Below, piece by piece: positions 25,377-36,024 of a stretch of 64,000 bases of DNA. A model generated the notes under the pieces. The model was not told where the DNA came from, made no database searches, and worked only from the letters and a program-made list of their open reading frames with translations. Position 1 is the stretch's first letter. The number at the start of each line of letters is the position of its first letter. This DNA is from Ostrinia nubilalis. Lineage: Eukaryota > Arthropoda > Insecta > Lepidoptera > Crambidae. Made by a program: the position numbers and the translations under genes. The stretch covers positions 11,356,001 to 11,420,000 of the forward strand of contig NC_087095.1 of assembly GCF_963855985.1 (NCBI RefSeq), written 5' to 3'.

Positions 25377-25494
25377 TTTATAGGGTATGACACCACTAAG
25401 CTGCTGGTATACTTTTTATAAGCTGTTCAAACGTGTCACTTTTATTTATTAAAATCAAAAGCAGAGTAAAAACTAATAAGTGGATAGAGTACTA

Positions 25495-25600
25495 ATGCCC
25501 GTTTTCACAATCTCTAATAACCCCTGTGGTAACACATAACAGGAATTTTGTTTTCAAAGCGGTCACTTAAAAATATGGGATTGATAGTGAAAACGGGCAT
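25495..25600. mobile_element. Short MITE with ATGCCCGTTTTCAC ends
   Basis: 106 bp between ATGCCCGTTTTCAC and its exact inverse GTGAAAACGGGCAT. It is non-coding and AT-rich. Confidence 0.75.
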
Positions 25601-28600
25601 ACATTATTTAAAGATAGAGAATTGACCTTAAGTTACATACTTACCTACTGCTAGAATTAGAGTTTTTGCCCCTAATGGACATCGAACCTGAGTCATCTGG
25701 TCTGAGACAGGCATTCATTCATTCATCGCATGAAGTGCGTGCAACATGAGCCGACAGCAACCGAATGAGCACGGCTATCGATTAAACAAACATCGAGAGC
25801 GGAAGCATTCATAATCGAGTCACGTGTTTTTCATACTAACACAGAATGAGGGATATCTGATTCTAAAATCATAATTAGGGTTTATTTGTAAGAGATGAGA
25901 GAGATGGCCTTCTATAAAGTTTCGGTGACGTATGAATTACCGGTTGAAGAAAGTGAACAATTTTTATTTGTTTTTGTACATTTGCGTGCGTCAGTCGATT
26001 GCTTCCTATTTGTTTATATTACTCCTCACATTAGGATCCAGCCATGATGGTATATCGAATCATCGAATAACAGTTCGTAGGTATAAGCTATTTTTGTCTT
26101 CGAAATCTGTCACAACTAAAGTCGTTTATCTTGTAAATAAGAAATGACACAGACTAGCTTAATATAAATAATTGATGACGAAACAGGTTTTTTTGTTGTA
26201 AGTATTTACGTGTCTTTAAATAATGTAATGTATTATTATGATTCGTCAACAAAAGCTTGCACGTCAAATAATAAGATTCAACTCAAAAATGTGTAATTCC
26301 AACAAAAATCGCGAGCACATTCGAATGGTTACAGAGGCTTAGGAATCTCGCGATCCCCTTATATTTTTATATACAAATTCTATAAAGGCGTTCAGCCGTC
26401 TCCGATTCAATGATCGAAGTTCCCTCATATTTCTTCCTTTACGCAATTCAAGTTTGTTAATGAAAGACCCTTGTAACTTTAATCCTTATAAGTTAGGAAA
26501 TTCATTGCGAACATTCTGAAGGCCCGTTAAAATTCAACTTTCGCTTTTTTTCCTAGATCCTATTAAGGATTTGGTGTCACAAGTTGTTAGCGGAAATTGA
26601 TAAAAGTTAATATTTTGCAGCTGTAATATTCAGGCATTACCGGCCCTGGGATAAGAACTTCCGGCAGGAAAAATTGAGCTTGGATTAATTCAAGTGAGCT
26701 CATTTCCTTTAAAGTTTAGGCCTATATATTCTGAACTACGATCAAGTTATAAATCTTTCACCTGAGAACATATTATTAGAGTCTTTGTCTCATTAATTCA
26801 TAATTTATAGTTTTGCTGGTGTTGATTGAAAGTGTTCGTACTCGTAATGAAGTAGTAAAAAAGCTTTTAAGCTCTACATTAACGTAATATTAAAATTACT
26901 TAAGTACTTATGTTTATATCCGTTGTCTAGTACCTATAGTACCTACAAGCTTTGCTAAGTTTGGGACTAGAAGCGTAGTGTAAAATGTCCAGGGATATTT
27001 ATTTATTTATTTTACTTATTAGGGTAGTAGAGCTGTCCTTTTTCACTTTTTATAAATTGTCAAGTGATTCTATTTACACAACTGGAAGGAAAGAATTTCA
27101 TGAATTATTCTTGGCTCCAGTAGTAAGAATTTGGTGAATAATTTATTCGGCTTACTTTTTCCTAACTTACGTAATTTGAATGATTAGGCGTTACTTACTG
27201 AATACCCGGGAAGTCAATTAGGAATCTTTTATTTTAATGAACTAAATACAGTCATTTATGTTAATTAATTTTATAATACTGGCAACAAACATTTAAACAT
27301 TCAAAATCATCAGAATCAAGTCTAAAAAAAACTAGGAAAAATTAAAATATTTTCATCATCATCATCCTTTCAGCCACACATCTCCCCCAATGACTTCCAC
27401 ATCGCACGGTTGGTATAGCGGCCTGCATCGTGCATGAAAATTTTATATTTGTTTTATTTATTATTTCGAACTCATCTCGTACGGTTAACCTGCTTGCTTG
27501 AGCATGAAAAAAATATATTATTTATGAAGCTCCCTATTAAAAAAAAATCTATTCACAATCCAAAAATACACTTTACAACGACAGATACCTTCGCCATTGT
27601 GTCGAAAAAAAAAAATCAGGATAAATTGAAAATTAATACGTGCGAGTTTCGCATCGGGTATCCACTTTAGCACCTCATTCAAATTGAGATGTGATACGAT
27701 AAGATGTAAATATATCACACACCTCGGCGAATCGTGTAGCGCGATAAAAACCATCGGCCGTGAATTTGTAGTGGGGAATATGGAAAATCTGTTGAGAGGT
27801 AAAAAGGCTATGGTGTTTTTGTATATCGTATATTTACCGTGCTTATACTTTATTAATATTAGTTTACTTAACTATGTCATGTCTTTGTCGAGGCAATCAC
27901 TGCTGACTAAAGGCCTTCCTTATTTCTAAATTGGCTGGTTGTTAGCGGCCTACATTCAGTGTCTTCCCACAACGTATGTTAGTAATTTACTGTACTTTTT
28001 GTTTTCACGGGTTTACTATTCTAAGACTTAATATACATTTTTCTTAACATGCGGTATTGCTATTGCTACAATTCCCATTTATTTTAAATATTATCTTAAC
28101 TTACTTTCTTGAATCAGAGACGCCAACCCCTGAAGGTAAGAAAACCTTGAATTAACATTAAAAATCGTTCGAAACTAGCCCTGCTTAAGTTTTCTAACTT
28201 TAGAAGGACTGATCTTTGGCTAGATATTTTAGATAATTCCAGATATTCGGCTTTCCAGCAACATTCGCCCGCAACGCACCGACGCGATTTACATAAGCGA
28301 GTAAAATCTTGCTAACAGACTGCTTAGCTATGGAGCTAAGGGATTTTTATTTGCATCTTGTCAGTAAGGGTGTTTGGATTCTCTAGGGACGATGAGTTTG
28401 CCTGACGATGGGTTAAAGATGTAAGATGGAAGCGTTGCCATTGTCCAGATTTTTTAAGCTCAATTTTGTTTTGCGTCTAACTAAAGTCTTCATAGTTTAG
28501 GCTAGAATAGGAAATTAATGACTGCTGAAATATTCCTGGATAGTGTTTTAAACCAATTTCAAATAAAATGTTAGATGAAAATACATACATTTTGTACTCA

Positions 28601-28767
28601 AACACGTACTTATTTGAAATCATGTTTGAGAATATTTTTAAACAGATTATAGACAGAATAGACGGCGCCGCCTCATACCTAAGTAAATCGAAATTCGTTA
28701 GCAGTCTAATAGATTGCACAAAGAAAATATTTGATATGCAATCTGTAAACATTTAGAGAGCATAGGT
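25601..28767. other. No recognisable gene
   Basis: AT-rich; apart from the weak LINE tail at 27354 I see only short simple repeats and chance ORFs. The errantivirus target duplication starts at 28768. Confidence 0.5.
27354..27430 (-). mobile_element. RTE-like LINE 3' end, short
   Basis: (CAT)n followed by CCTTTCAGCCACACATCTCC resembles the LINE tails at 1324 and 8806, but the body diverges quickly. Weak assignment. Confidence 0.4.
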
Positions 28768-28832
28768 ACCTAGTCAAGTTTGTGCGGCGAGCAGACTTTA
28801 TAAAAAAACTACAACTTTAAACTTTCAATGAT

Positions 28833-28838
28833 TTTTAA
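28833..28838 (-). terminator. Poly(A) signal ATTAAA in 3' LTR
   Basis: The minus strand reads ATTAAA about 158 nt downstream of the LTR TATA box and about 60 nt before the outer end of the element. The spacing fits a U3-R-U5 layout. No AATAAA was seen in the LTR, so this common variant is the best candidate. Confidence 0.45.
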
Positions 28839-28908
28839 TGAAGTTATAAAGTACAAAATTACAACTAAGTGTTCAGCGATTGAACGGTACTAGCCTAACT
28901 AACCTAAG

Positions 28909-28970
28909 GTGCTTCGAAGTGGGAAGCCTAAAATCTAATGTGCTTCGAAGTTGGAAGCCTAGAATCTAAT
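28909..28970. repeat. Tandem 31-bp pair inside the LTR
   Basis: Two adjacent 31-bp units (28909-28939 and 28940-28970) differ at two positions, each beginning GTGCTTCGAAG. The same pair occurs in the other LTR at 36374-36435. The pair lies just downstream of the TATA box on the minus strand, in the expected leader or R part of the LTR. A regulatory role is possible but is inference only. Confidence 0.8.
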
Positions 28971-29156
28971 GTATGAATACCATCATCACGGGCTCCTTAT
29001 ATAGGGCTGATTATCGGTCCGGTGGCGTGAGGCGTCTACCGGGAACTGCAGGATGTTGATTTCAATTATCCCGACTCAGCATCAGCAGTTTAGGTTGTTA
29101 TTGTAATATGATATCAATGATAAATGCTTAATATGCTTATTTCGTTATCTTAATGC

Positions 29157-30878
29157 TTATTTAGGTACTTGGATAATGCGTGATGGCATGTTGGAGGACA
29201 TAACTCCTCCCTCCTTAAGTTCGAAATCATCCGATTGCTTAATTGGAATCGGAGGGTTTCGATTACATAAATTTGGGTACATTTTCTTTATCTTATAAAA
29301 TATAACTATACTTATAACTAACACAATTATAACATATAAAATTACCGTGCCAACACTAACACTTTTTATGTTTATCACTGCATCACTTAACACTTGTTTT
29401 TCGGGAGATTTCAGCGCGTACGCCAAAAGCTGCAAGTTGTCCAAGTTGATGTCGTCCAGGTTTACAGGTTTTACTTCATCTGCGTTAACAGGGCCTTGTG
29501 CTACTTCAGGTAAGTTTATCTTTGCTGTTTTATGGTATTTGAAGCCTCTCGCTCCAGAGTGGCGTCGTCTGAGAGTTACCTTTTGTATTTGGAGATCGCA
29601 TACTCCGTCCATTCCAACCAGGTAAGTGCCACGAAGTTGTTTTCTCGTGATTTCCCCCTTGCAGGTTTCCTTCAGGGTTACCGGATTTCTGGAATACACA
29701 ATCCACCAGTTTTCATAAAAAGATCTGATGTACAAGTTATTGATTTCCACGGCTATGGGTTTGCACATGGAAGTGTTAGTTTCCGATTTCATTAAGCTTG
29801 AAGTGCATAAGTCCTGTTCTTGTGTAGTAGTATCCACATTTCTGCATAGATGAAGGTTTTCGTCGATCTCCTGGCATGGTGAGGGGAGCGACCAAGTTTT
29901 CGCCTCTTGTACCAGGATAAAAGGGGATTTAGGTGCAAGGATGGTGGTGATATTATTTTTATTAAGGATGGGTAAAGGAATTACTCTATAGTAATTATAT
30001 ATGTCGGGTGTAACCAAGGGAATGCTCATAATAAACGTTATCTGTCTTTCTTTAAAATATGCTTTTAACTCTATGGTCTGTTCAATTTTAACTAAATTCG
30101 CTAATTTAGCTGGGAATACTAACTTATTAGTTATTTCGATCTGTTTTAATACATTTAACAATTCCTTATTATCGATTATTGATTGATGTAACACCTTAAG
30201 TCTACTAAAAGCTATAGCGGTTTCAATATCGTCCAAATGTATAAAGATCGTTTGAAAGTTATGAATAAATAAATGAAATACTTGAATGATCTTGTTTTCT
30301 AATTTTTCTACGTTACTTTGATTTATCTGTCTTGTAATTATTAATAGCTCTTTATTGATTTGGGCGAAATTGTGTCGAGTTGCATTGGTATTATTGGCTA
30401 TAATACCCGCCATTTCGGATAAGATCGTTACTTTATTTGCAATAGCGTCTTGATTAGTTTTTAATTCTTTAATCATGGTATCGTATCTCTCAGCGTCATC
30501 GTTATCGAGATTACCTGTGATAGCTTTAATGAAAGATCCCAATGGATTTATTAGACCGCGCTTTTTACGACTTACAGGTACTACTTGCTTAAACTTTTCT
30601 ACAGTAATGAGCATTATATTATCAGTTTGCATTTTAATGTTGTTATATTCAAATGCATTTCCTATTTTAACCGTGTTACTTATGTGAGCTTTAAATTCCC
30701 TATATTTGTCTACGTTATGATCTAAATCCCTTTGGATGTTGGTCAGATTTAAGGTTTTTATCACCGTCCAGTTTTCTTCACTAATCAATGCTTGACCTTC
30801 CTTCACTGGTAGCAATCCCGGATTCTTTTCAATTTTGTCGAGTTGAAGGGCCCGGGCGCGGATTGTCAGGATCATCAT
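29157..30878 (-). CDS. env: Errantivirus envelope glycoprotein (baculovirus F-like)
   Basis: A 573-residue frame from the ATG at 30878. It belongs to the errantivirus Env family, related to baculovirus F proteins and thought to mediate membrane fusion. Visible features are a basic furin-type site RKKR at 104-107, followed at once by the conserved GLINPLGS fusion segment and NLDNDDAE. N-glycosylation sequons and a long helical region lie after it. A transmembrane segment spans about 509-528 and is followed by KIKK and a cytoplasmic tail of about 45 residues. The frame from this ATG lacks a full signal peptide. Hydrophobic codons upstream are open back to a splice acceptor at 30892, so the true product probably starts in the leader exon. 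The last codons cross the purine tract and enter the 3' LTR. No inactivating change is seen. Confidence 0.9.
   Translation of the reverse strand: MMILTIRARALQLDKIEKNPGLLPVKEGQALISEENWTVIKTLNLTNIQRDLDHNVDKYREFKAHISNTVKIGNAFEYNNIKMQTDNIMLITVEKFKQVVPVSRKKRGLINPLGSFIKAITGNLDNDDAERYDTMIKELKTNQDAIANKVTILSEMAGIIANNTNATRHNFAQINKELLIITRQINQSNVEKLENKIIQVFHLFIHNFQTIFIHLDDIETAIAFSRLKVLHQSIIDNKELLNVLKQIEITNKLVFPAKLANLVKIEQTIELKAYFKERQITFIMSIPLVTPDIYNYYRVIPLPILNKNNITTILAPKSPFILVQEAKTWSLPSPCQEIDENLHLCRNVDTTTQEQDLCTSSLMKSETNTSMCKPIAVEINNLYIRSFYENWWIVYSRNPVTLKETCKGEITRKQLRGTYLVGMDGVCDLQIQKVTLRRRHSGARGFKYHKTAKINLPEVAQGPVNADEVKPVNLDDINLDNLQLLAYALKSPEKQVLSDAVINIKSVSVGTVILYVIIVLVISIVIFYKIKKMYPNLCNRNPPIPIKQSDDFELKEGGVMSSNMPSRIIQVPK
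29206..29216 (-). promoter_or_regulatory. Polypurine tract
   Basis: The minus strand reads AAGGAGGGAGG directly against the first base of the 3' LTR, the required place for plus-strand DNA priming. The tract is also coding: it lies in the env frame and gives K-E-G-G. Confidence 0.9.
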
Positions 30879-33800
30879 CAGGATGAGGCACCTGCGGAGG
30901 ACGCCTTATGTCTTTAATGGGAACTTTAGTGGGTCTATTTTTTGATATTACAGGGACTGTGTTTCTAACTATTTCACCTGAGACTTGTGCTTTTTGATAA
31001 CGGGGTTTATCCTTACTTCGTCTTTCATTCACGCCTTTTATAAACACTGTATCACCCATTTGGATGTCGAATTCAGTTTCACCGCCGCGTTTGTTCCTAA
31101 TGCTTTCTTTAGTTTCAATAATTTTATCGGTTAAATATTTGTATAAATGTTTCGTTTTTCTTACGTGTTCCTTTACTAGCTGTTGCGTATATTGCTGATT
31201 AAAATCTACGTTAAACGGGCTTGAAGAGTCCGTGTGTCCAAAAGTTACTTCAAAAGGCGTTAAACCTGTCGTTGAGTGAATCGTTTGATTGTATGCCAAT
31301 ATTGCATACGTCATTACGGCTGCTGCGTCTGTGAATTTTTGTTCGAATTTAGCGAGTCTGTAAATCTCGATTAGTGTTGAGTGGAATCTTTCAACGATTC
31401 CCATTGAGTTGGGGTTATGTGGAGTACCTATGTGTAATTCCACTTTATTAAATGTTAACATTTCTTTTAAAAGGGCGTTATTGAATTCTGAGCCTGGGTC
31501 GCAATTGATTTTTGTCGGAACTCCATAAAATGAGAAATACTTTAGCAATGCTCTAACTACTTCCGGTGTAGATCTATTAGGTATTTCCATGGCCTGTCCT
31601 AGCTTACTAAACGCGTCTACGATTGTAAGATAGTATTTGCCTTCTATACTAAACAGATCCATAAAAATTTCCTGAAATGGTTTTGTTTGAGTTTGCGTTA
31701 ACTGTAGTTCGGGCTTAAAAGGTTTTCTATTATATTTCATTTGTTTACAAGTTTCACATGCATTTATGATGCTGGAAACAGTTTCTTCCATTTTACTCCA
31801 AAAGTAAGTGCGTTTAAGACGCATTATTGTTTCTCGTATTCCACGATGACATGTTGTTCCGGTGTGATAAGTTAGTACTATGGCGCGTTGTTCTTGTTCG
31901 TCTGTTATATGAATGATACGCTCTGTGCACTCAAAGAAATGTACAGTATCTTTTCTAAATAATGCTATTATTGTTTCTACAAATAGTTTACGATGATTAG
32001 GGTCAGTGAAGTGGATAAAATGTTTTACTTTAGGTCGGGTATATCGTTTTAAGAAGTCTTTAATTAGATCAGGGCGATTTAATGGTAAATTGATTTCTAA
32101 AATGCGTTGTTTGGAATTAGAAACATCGACTACTTCTAACTTGTCTAATCCCCAAGAATCTACTATAATTTGATTAGGTTTCGTGTCTATTGCTTCATTT
32201 AATATGGGTATACCTATGGTATCTATGTCTTTAGCGGAGTGTGCTGTTGCGGAATGTGAACTACTTTCTGGTGCTGATATTGTGCTACTATTTGATGGTG
32301 ATCTAATAGCTCCGTAATCGTCTTTTTCTACGCGTTTTTGGGAATTAATTGAATTACTGGAATCTGATGAAATTGTCACTATACTTGATGGTTTATCATT
32401 GTCTATATTTACCTGCATTGACATATTATCATCATCGGTGAGTGCGTTTAATTTAATTCGGGATAACGCGTCAGCGTTGCTGTTTTGTTTACCATTTTTA
32501 TATATGATGTCATAATCAAATTCCGCTAAACGTAACTTCCATCTGGTGAGTTTACTGTTGGGTTCCTTTATTGAATTTAACCATGCTAGTGGTCTGTGAT
32601 CGGTGTAGATTGTAAACTTTCTACCATACAAATACGGTCTGAAATGCTTTGCTGCCCAAATTATTGCTAATAATTCTTTTTCGATGGTACTGTATCGCGT
32701 CTCGGCTTCGTTCAGTGTACGACTTGCGTAGGCGACCGGTTTATCGCTGCCTACAGTTCCTTGTGATAATACGGCTCCGATAGCGAAGTTAGAGGCGTCT
32801 GTTGTTAGAACAAACGGTTTCTTGAAATCGGGATATTGTAACAATGGTGCGTTTGTTAAAAGTTCTTTACATGTCGCGAAAGCGGATTTGTATTTGTCAT
32901 CAATTATAATTTTATTACGTTTTTTCAGACAACTGGTAAGTGGCTGTGTTATCTTGGCGAAGTCTTTTATAAACTTCCTATAGTAACCTATAAGACCTAA
33001 GAAACTTTTGATTTCTGTTGTAGTTGTGGGAATAGGGAAATCTAAGATGGCTTTAATTTTGTCATTGTTCGGTTTAAGACCTTCCTTAGTGATTGTGTGT
33101 CCTAAGTACAAGACTTCTTTGCGTAAGAATTCAGATTTGTCTAATTGGATTTTAAGGTTGGTTTCTCTTAAGCGATCAAATATCTTTCTTAAGCTCTGAA
33201 TGTGTTCCTGTAAGCTATTACTGTAAACTATGATGTCATCAAGGTAGACTAAACAGTGCATTCCTTGTAACCCACGCAGTACGTTATCCATTGCGCGTTG
33301 GAACGTCGCCGGCGCGGTTTTTAAACCGAACGGCATGCGCAGAAATTCGTAGTGCCCCGCTTGGGTGCTGAATGCTGTTTTCTGTCTGTCATCCTTATCT
33401 ATCTCGATTTGATGGTACCCACTTGCTAAATCCAAGGTGGTAAAGTAAATTGATTTTCCTAGTTTATCAAAAAGATCCGCGATGTTGGGTAATGGGTATT
33501 TATCGTCGGTTGTGATTTCATTTAAACGTCTGTAATCAATGACCATCCTAAATTTTCTTTCACCTGATGCATCCATTTTTTTTGGAACTAGATGCACTGG
33601 AGCATTCCACGGGGAATGTGATTCCTGAATTACATTATCTAATAAAAGTTTTTCCACTTGTTTATTAATTTCGTCTGTCTGGACTTGAGGTAACCTATAT
33701 GGTCTTACGTAAATAGGATCCTCATTTTTAGTACGGATTTGGTGTTTTACATTGTTTGAAAAGCTCAAAGGTATTTTTTCACAATAAAAGATATCACGGT

Positions 33801-34563
33801 ATTCATAGCAAAGATTCCTAATGACCTTTCTTTCCTCATCATTCATATGTTCTAACCTGAGTTTTTCCAGATTCTGCTGTAACACTTCGTCAATCTCATA
33901 GCCTTGCGGTGCGTCACTAATATTATTAACTGGTATTTCACTGACACTGTACGGTTCTACTGCGAATGGTTTAGATATAGTTATAGTTATATAGTTATCC
34001 GAACTATTTTGGATCACGGTATACGCGTAACCTCGTTGACAGCTCACGAGAGCACTGGGCATACGGACGCCTTGTCCGAAGTTAGTATAATTAATTATTG
34101 CGTCACCCTCTGACACAGTGGTGGGGATTTTAACACGTGACTCGGATCGCGGTGCTATAGTTACTTCATATGGTGGGCTATATATTATTCGCAACTGTGC
34201 GTTATGAGTTTTTAATATTTGTTTGTCCATGTCTATGGTAGCGCCCAACTGTTTTAACAAGTCGCTACCTATTAAGCCATCGAAACGATTGTCTACGTTA
34301 TACACGTAAAACTTATGACTTCCTGTGGTTGCAAATGATTTTAATAATGGAATATGGATTACTTCGTTATGGCTACTACGCGCGTGCGTGCTAATGACTT
34401 CAAATGGCTCTACATATTTATAGGCGTTGAAATACTCGTTAGCCTTTTTCGGGCTTATGAACGATCGTGTACTTCCCGTATCTATCATAAACTTTGCTTT
34501 GATTTCAGGTATTAACACGTGTGGCAATCTTAACATTCCGTCATAATAATTTAGATTTATCAC
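30829..34563 (-). CDS. pol: Pol polyprotein: protease, RT, RNase H, integrase
   Basis: The listed frame has 1,244 residues; its first codon is GTG, not ATG, and it is most likely reached by -1 frameshift from gag. Domains in order: aspartic protease with the active-site motif DTGS (D28); reverse transcriptase at about 285-490 with D378 and YLDD (440-443); RNase H at about 583-700 with D589, E630 and D655; and integrase with an HHCC zinc finger (H900, H906, C936, C939) and catalytic D969, D1022 and E1058, the last two separated by 35 residues as in the DD35E family. The usual second-aspartate context is CDPGSEF here. Serine-rich spacer sequence at 730-790 separates RNase H from integrase. All expected catalytic residues are present and there are no breaks. 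Its 3' end overlaps the listed env frame by 50 nt. Confidence 0.95.
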   Translation of the reverse strand: MINLNYYDGMLRLPHVLIPEIKAKFMIDTGSTRSFISPKKANEYFNAYKYVEPFEVISTHARSSHNEVIHIPLLKSFATTGSHKFYVYNVDNRFDGLIGSDLLKQLGATIDMDKQILKTHNAQLRIIYSPPYEVTIAPRSESRVKIPTTVSEGDAIINYTNFGQGVRMPSALVSCQRGYAYTVIQNSSDNYITITISKPFAVEPYSVSEIPVNNISDAPQGYEIDEVLQQNLEKLRLEHMNDEERKVIRNLCYEYRDIFYCEKIPLSFSNNVKHQIRTKNEDPIYVRPYRLPQVQTDEINKQVEKLLLDNVIQESHSPWNAPVHLVPKKMDASGERKFRMVIDYRRLNEITTDDKYPLPNIADLFDKLGKSIYFTTLDLASGYHQIEIDKDDRQKTAFSTQAGHYEFLRMPFGLKTAPATFQRAMDNVLRGLQGMHCLVYLDDIIVYSNSLQEHIQSLRKIFDRLRETNLKIQLDKSEFLRKEVLYLGHTITKEGLKPNNDKIKAILDFPIPTTTTEIKSFLGLIGYYRKFIKDFAKITQPLTSCLKKRNKIIIDDKYKSAFATCKELLTNAPLLQYPDFKKPFVLTTDASNFAIGAVLSQGTVGSDKPVAYASRTLNEAETRYSTIEKELLAIIWAAKHFRPYLYGRKFTIYTDHRPLAWLNSIKEPNSKLTRWKLRLAEFDYDIIYKNGKQNSNADALSRIKLNALTDDDNMSMQVNIDNDKPSSIVTISSDSSNSINSQKRVEKDDYGAIRSPSNSSTISAPESSSHSATAHSAKDIDTIGIPILNEAIDTKPNQIIVDSWGLDKLEVVDVSNSKQRILEINLPLNRPDLIKDFLKRYTRPKVKHFIHFTDPNHRKLFVETIIALFRKDTVHFFECTERIIHITDEQEQRAIVLTYHTGTTCHRGIRETIMRLKRTYFWSKMEETVSSIINACETCKQMKYNRKPFKPELQLTQTQTKPFQEIFMDLFSIEGKYYLTIVDAFSKLGQAMEIPNRSTPEVVRALLKYFSFYGVPTKINCDPGSEFNNALLKEMLTFNKVELHIGTPHNPNSMGIVERFHSTLIEIYRLAKFEQKFTDAAAVMTYAILAYNQTIHSTTGLTPFEVTFGHTDSSSPFNVDFNQQYTQQLVKEHVRKTKHLYKYLTDKIIETKESIRNKRGGETEFDIQMGDTVFIKGVNERRSKDKPRYQKAQVSGEIVRNTVPVISKNRPTKVPIKDIRRPPQVPHPDDDPDNPRPGPSTRQN
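30892..30900 (-). promoter_or_regulatory. Candidate env splice acceptor
   Basis: The minus strand reads CCTCCGCAG|G, with the exon starting at 30891. The env frame is open from this point and codes for a hydrophobic run before the first in-frame ATG at 30878. One base completes the split codon left by the donor at 36023. The intron would be 5,132 nt and remove gag and nearly all of pol. Confidence 0.6.
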
Positions 34564-35834
34564 TTCCGATTTATATCCGGTGAGGCTTCTATTTGAAAAT
34601 TTTCGTCATTATGAGTTTCCGGTTCTACTATTTGCTCTGATTCATACTGAGGTACGTCCTCGTACTGACCGTCGTAGTAATAATAGTACTGGTCCTCGGG
34701 ACTCTCGGGCTCTGGCTCGTAAAAGAGTGTTTCCGGGGTTTCAGGGTTATTTATTAAGTTATGATGGATTGGAGCTGCTGAACGCATTGAAACATCAGTG
34801 TCCAACTTGTATGAGGGACGCTGCGCCAAAGGTGGGTTGCTTAATCCGAATTTAAATTGGTTATTTTGTTGTGGGAATTGATTGAATCGATTCATTGGAA
34901 CCGAATATGGATTAGGTCTGTAGTGATTGTTATTATTGCTAGGCATTCTATAAATAGGTCTAGGATTTTGATTAGGCTGGAATCTGAAATTTTGTGGATT
35001 CTGGTTTGAGAAAACGAACTTAGGTTGATTGGACATATTATTAGGATTCTGTGGCATATTATATCTGAAGTTTTGTCCATTTGGGTTAAACCTATTGAAA
35101 GGTGTGAAGTTTTGTTTGAATGGATTATTATTATTGAAAGGTATGCCAAACTTAAATGCTTGAGTTGGCGATACGAAATTCGGTTTAAATGCCGGTTGAG
35201 ATTGGGTAAAACTGGGTTTACTAGGAGTAGGTGTGACTCCTTTGTTCTTATTTTTCATATTGTACTGAAATTGGAAGTTTTCCTCCTCAGTCACAATGCT
35301 TAGGGCTTGTTCTAATGTGGTACAACCTCTAAGTCTAATCACTCTAATCATGTCTTCAGTTAGATTGAATAGAAAGACATTTAACGCGGTATTATCGTAT
35401 ATAATTACTTTAGCTGCTTTAATGCCTTCGTCCTCAATCATGTTGACTTTGGACATCAGCGTGCTCTTAACATTCTGAATACGATGACATAACTCGCTAT
35501 ACGACTCTCCATGTTTGATTTTAATTTGTTCCAGTTCGATCGCTATGCAAGCTTCCGATCTGGGGTCTCCAAAATGCTGGGTTAACACTTGTTTTAATGC
35601 TATCCATGTATTAATATCTTCGCGCTCGCTTAACAATGCCGCTGCGCGTCCTACTAATCTACTAGTTATCGCATGAAATACATAACTGTTTTGTGTTACA
35701 TTTTCATCAGGACCTCTATATATATTTATAACATATTGGCATTCCCTTAGGAATAAATTCAATGTTTTACTGTCGCCTTCAAACTTCGGTATTAAATTTA
35801 ACATTTCACTAGGTATAACATTTATACGTTCCAT
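34560..35834 (-). CDS. gag: Gag polyprotein
   Basis: A 424-residue Gag that would form the virus-like particle. The start is a true ATG, the first one after the leader uORF. The N-terminal half is a helical, charged capsid-type domain: residues about 1-100 contain FEGDSKTLNLF and a later LTQHFGDPRSE, both typical of the retrotransposon Gag family. From about residue 205 the chain becomes asparagine-, phenylalanine- and proline-rich with repeated NPN and FNP motifs, and it ends in an acidic tail with a tyrosine run. There is no CCHC zinc knuckle, as expected for errantiviruses. It precedes pol, overlapping by a few bases in the -1 frame, and a slippery heptamer lies near its end. There are no stops or frameshifts. 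Confidence 0.93.
   Translation of the reverse strand: MERINVIPSEMLNLIPKFEGDSKTLNLFLRECQYVINIYRGPDENVTQNSYVFHAITSRLVGRAAALLSEREDINTWIALKQVLTQHFGDPRSEACIAIELEQIKIKHGESYSELCHRIQNVKSTLMSKVNMIEDEGIKAAKVIIYDNTALNVFLFNLTEDMIRVIRLRGCTTLEQALSIVTEEENFQFQYNMKNKNKGVTPTPSKPSFTQSQPAFKPNFVSPTQAFKFGIPFNNNNPFKQNFTPFNRFNPNGQNFRYNMPQNPNNMSNQPKFVFSNQNPQNFRFQPNQNPRPIYRMPSNNNNHYRPNPYSVPMNRFNQFPQQNNQFKFGLSNPPLAQRPSYKLDTDVSMRSAAPIHHNLINNPETPETLFYEPEPESPEDQYYYYYDGQYEDVPQYESEQIVEPETHNDENFQIEASPDINRK
34596..34602 (-). promoter_or_regulatory. -1 frameshift slippery site for gag-pol
   Basis: The minus strand reads A AAT TTT in the gag frame, which fits the canonical X-XXY-YYZ pattern. It lies 34 nt before the gag stop. 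The pol frame is open from here onward, so a -1 slip gives a continuous Gag-Pol. A downstream stem or pseudoknot was not modelled. Confidence 0.65.
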
Positions 35835-36017
35835 TTTAATTAATTAACAACTTTCTGATAAAATAAACAATTTCAAAATATTTCTTTCCTATTACTAAGC
35901 GCTGGCGTAATCCTTAAAGTGGAAGGAACTACGAGCAGTAACGTTTATTATGATTTGGGATAAAGAACGTTACAAAAATTTGGGAAGAATGGTACAAAAA
36001 CGGTAGCGAAAAGGTTT

Positions 36018-36024
36018 ACTCACT
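36018..36024 (-). promoter_or_regulatory. Candidate env splice donor
   Basis: The minus strand reads CAA|GTGAGT, with the intron starting at 36023. The exon preceding it can begin at the ATG at 36038-36040, giving 17 coding nt (five codons plus two bases). It pairs in phase with the acceptor at 30892. Errantivirus Env is known to be made from spliced RNA, but this particular site is inferred from sequence. Confidence 0.6.

Larger units (their letters stand above)
28772..29205 (-). repeat. 3' LTR of the errantivirus
   Basis: This is the downstream LTR in element orientation, 434 bp and identical by eye to 36237-36670. It is preceded by the purine tract and followed by the ACCT target duplication. 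The last 49 nt of the env frame, including its stop codon at 29157-29159, lie inside it. Confidence 0.96.

Noticed and set aside
27401..27430. tRNA-like sequence (GGTTGGTATAGCGGCC)
   Set aside because: No cloverleaf can be built around it.
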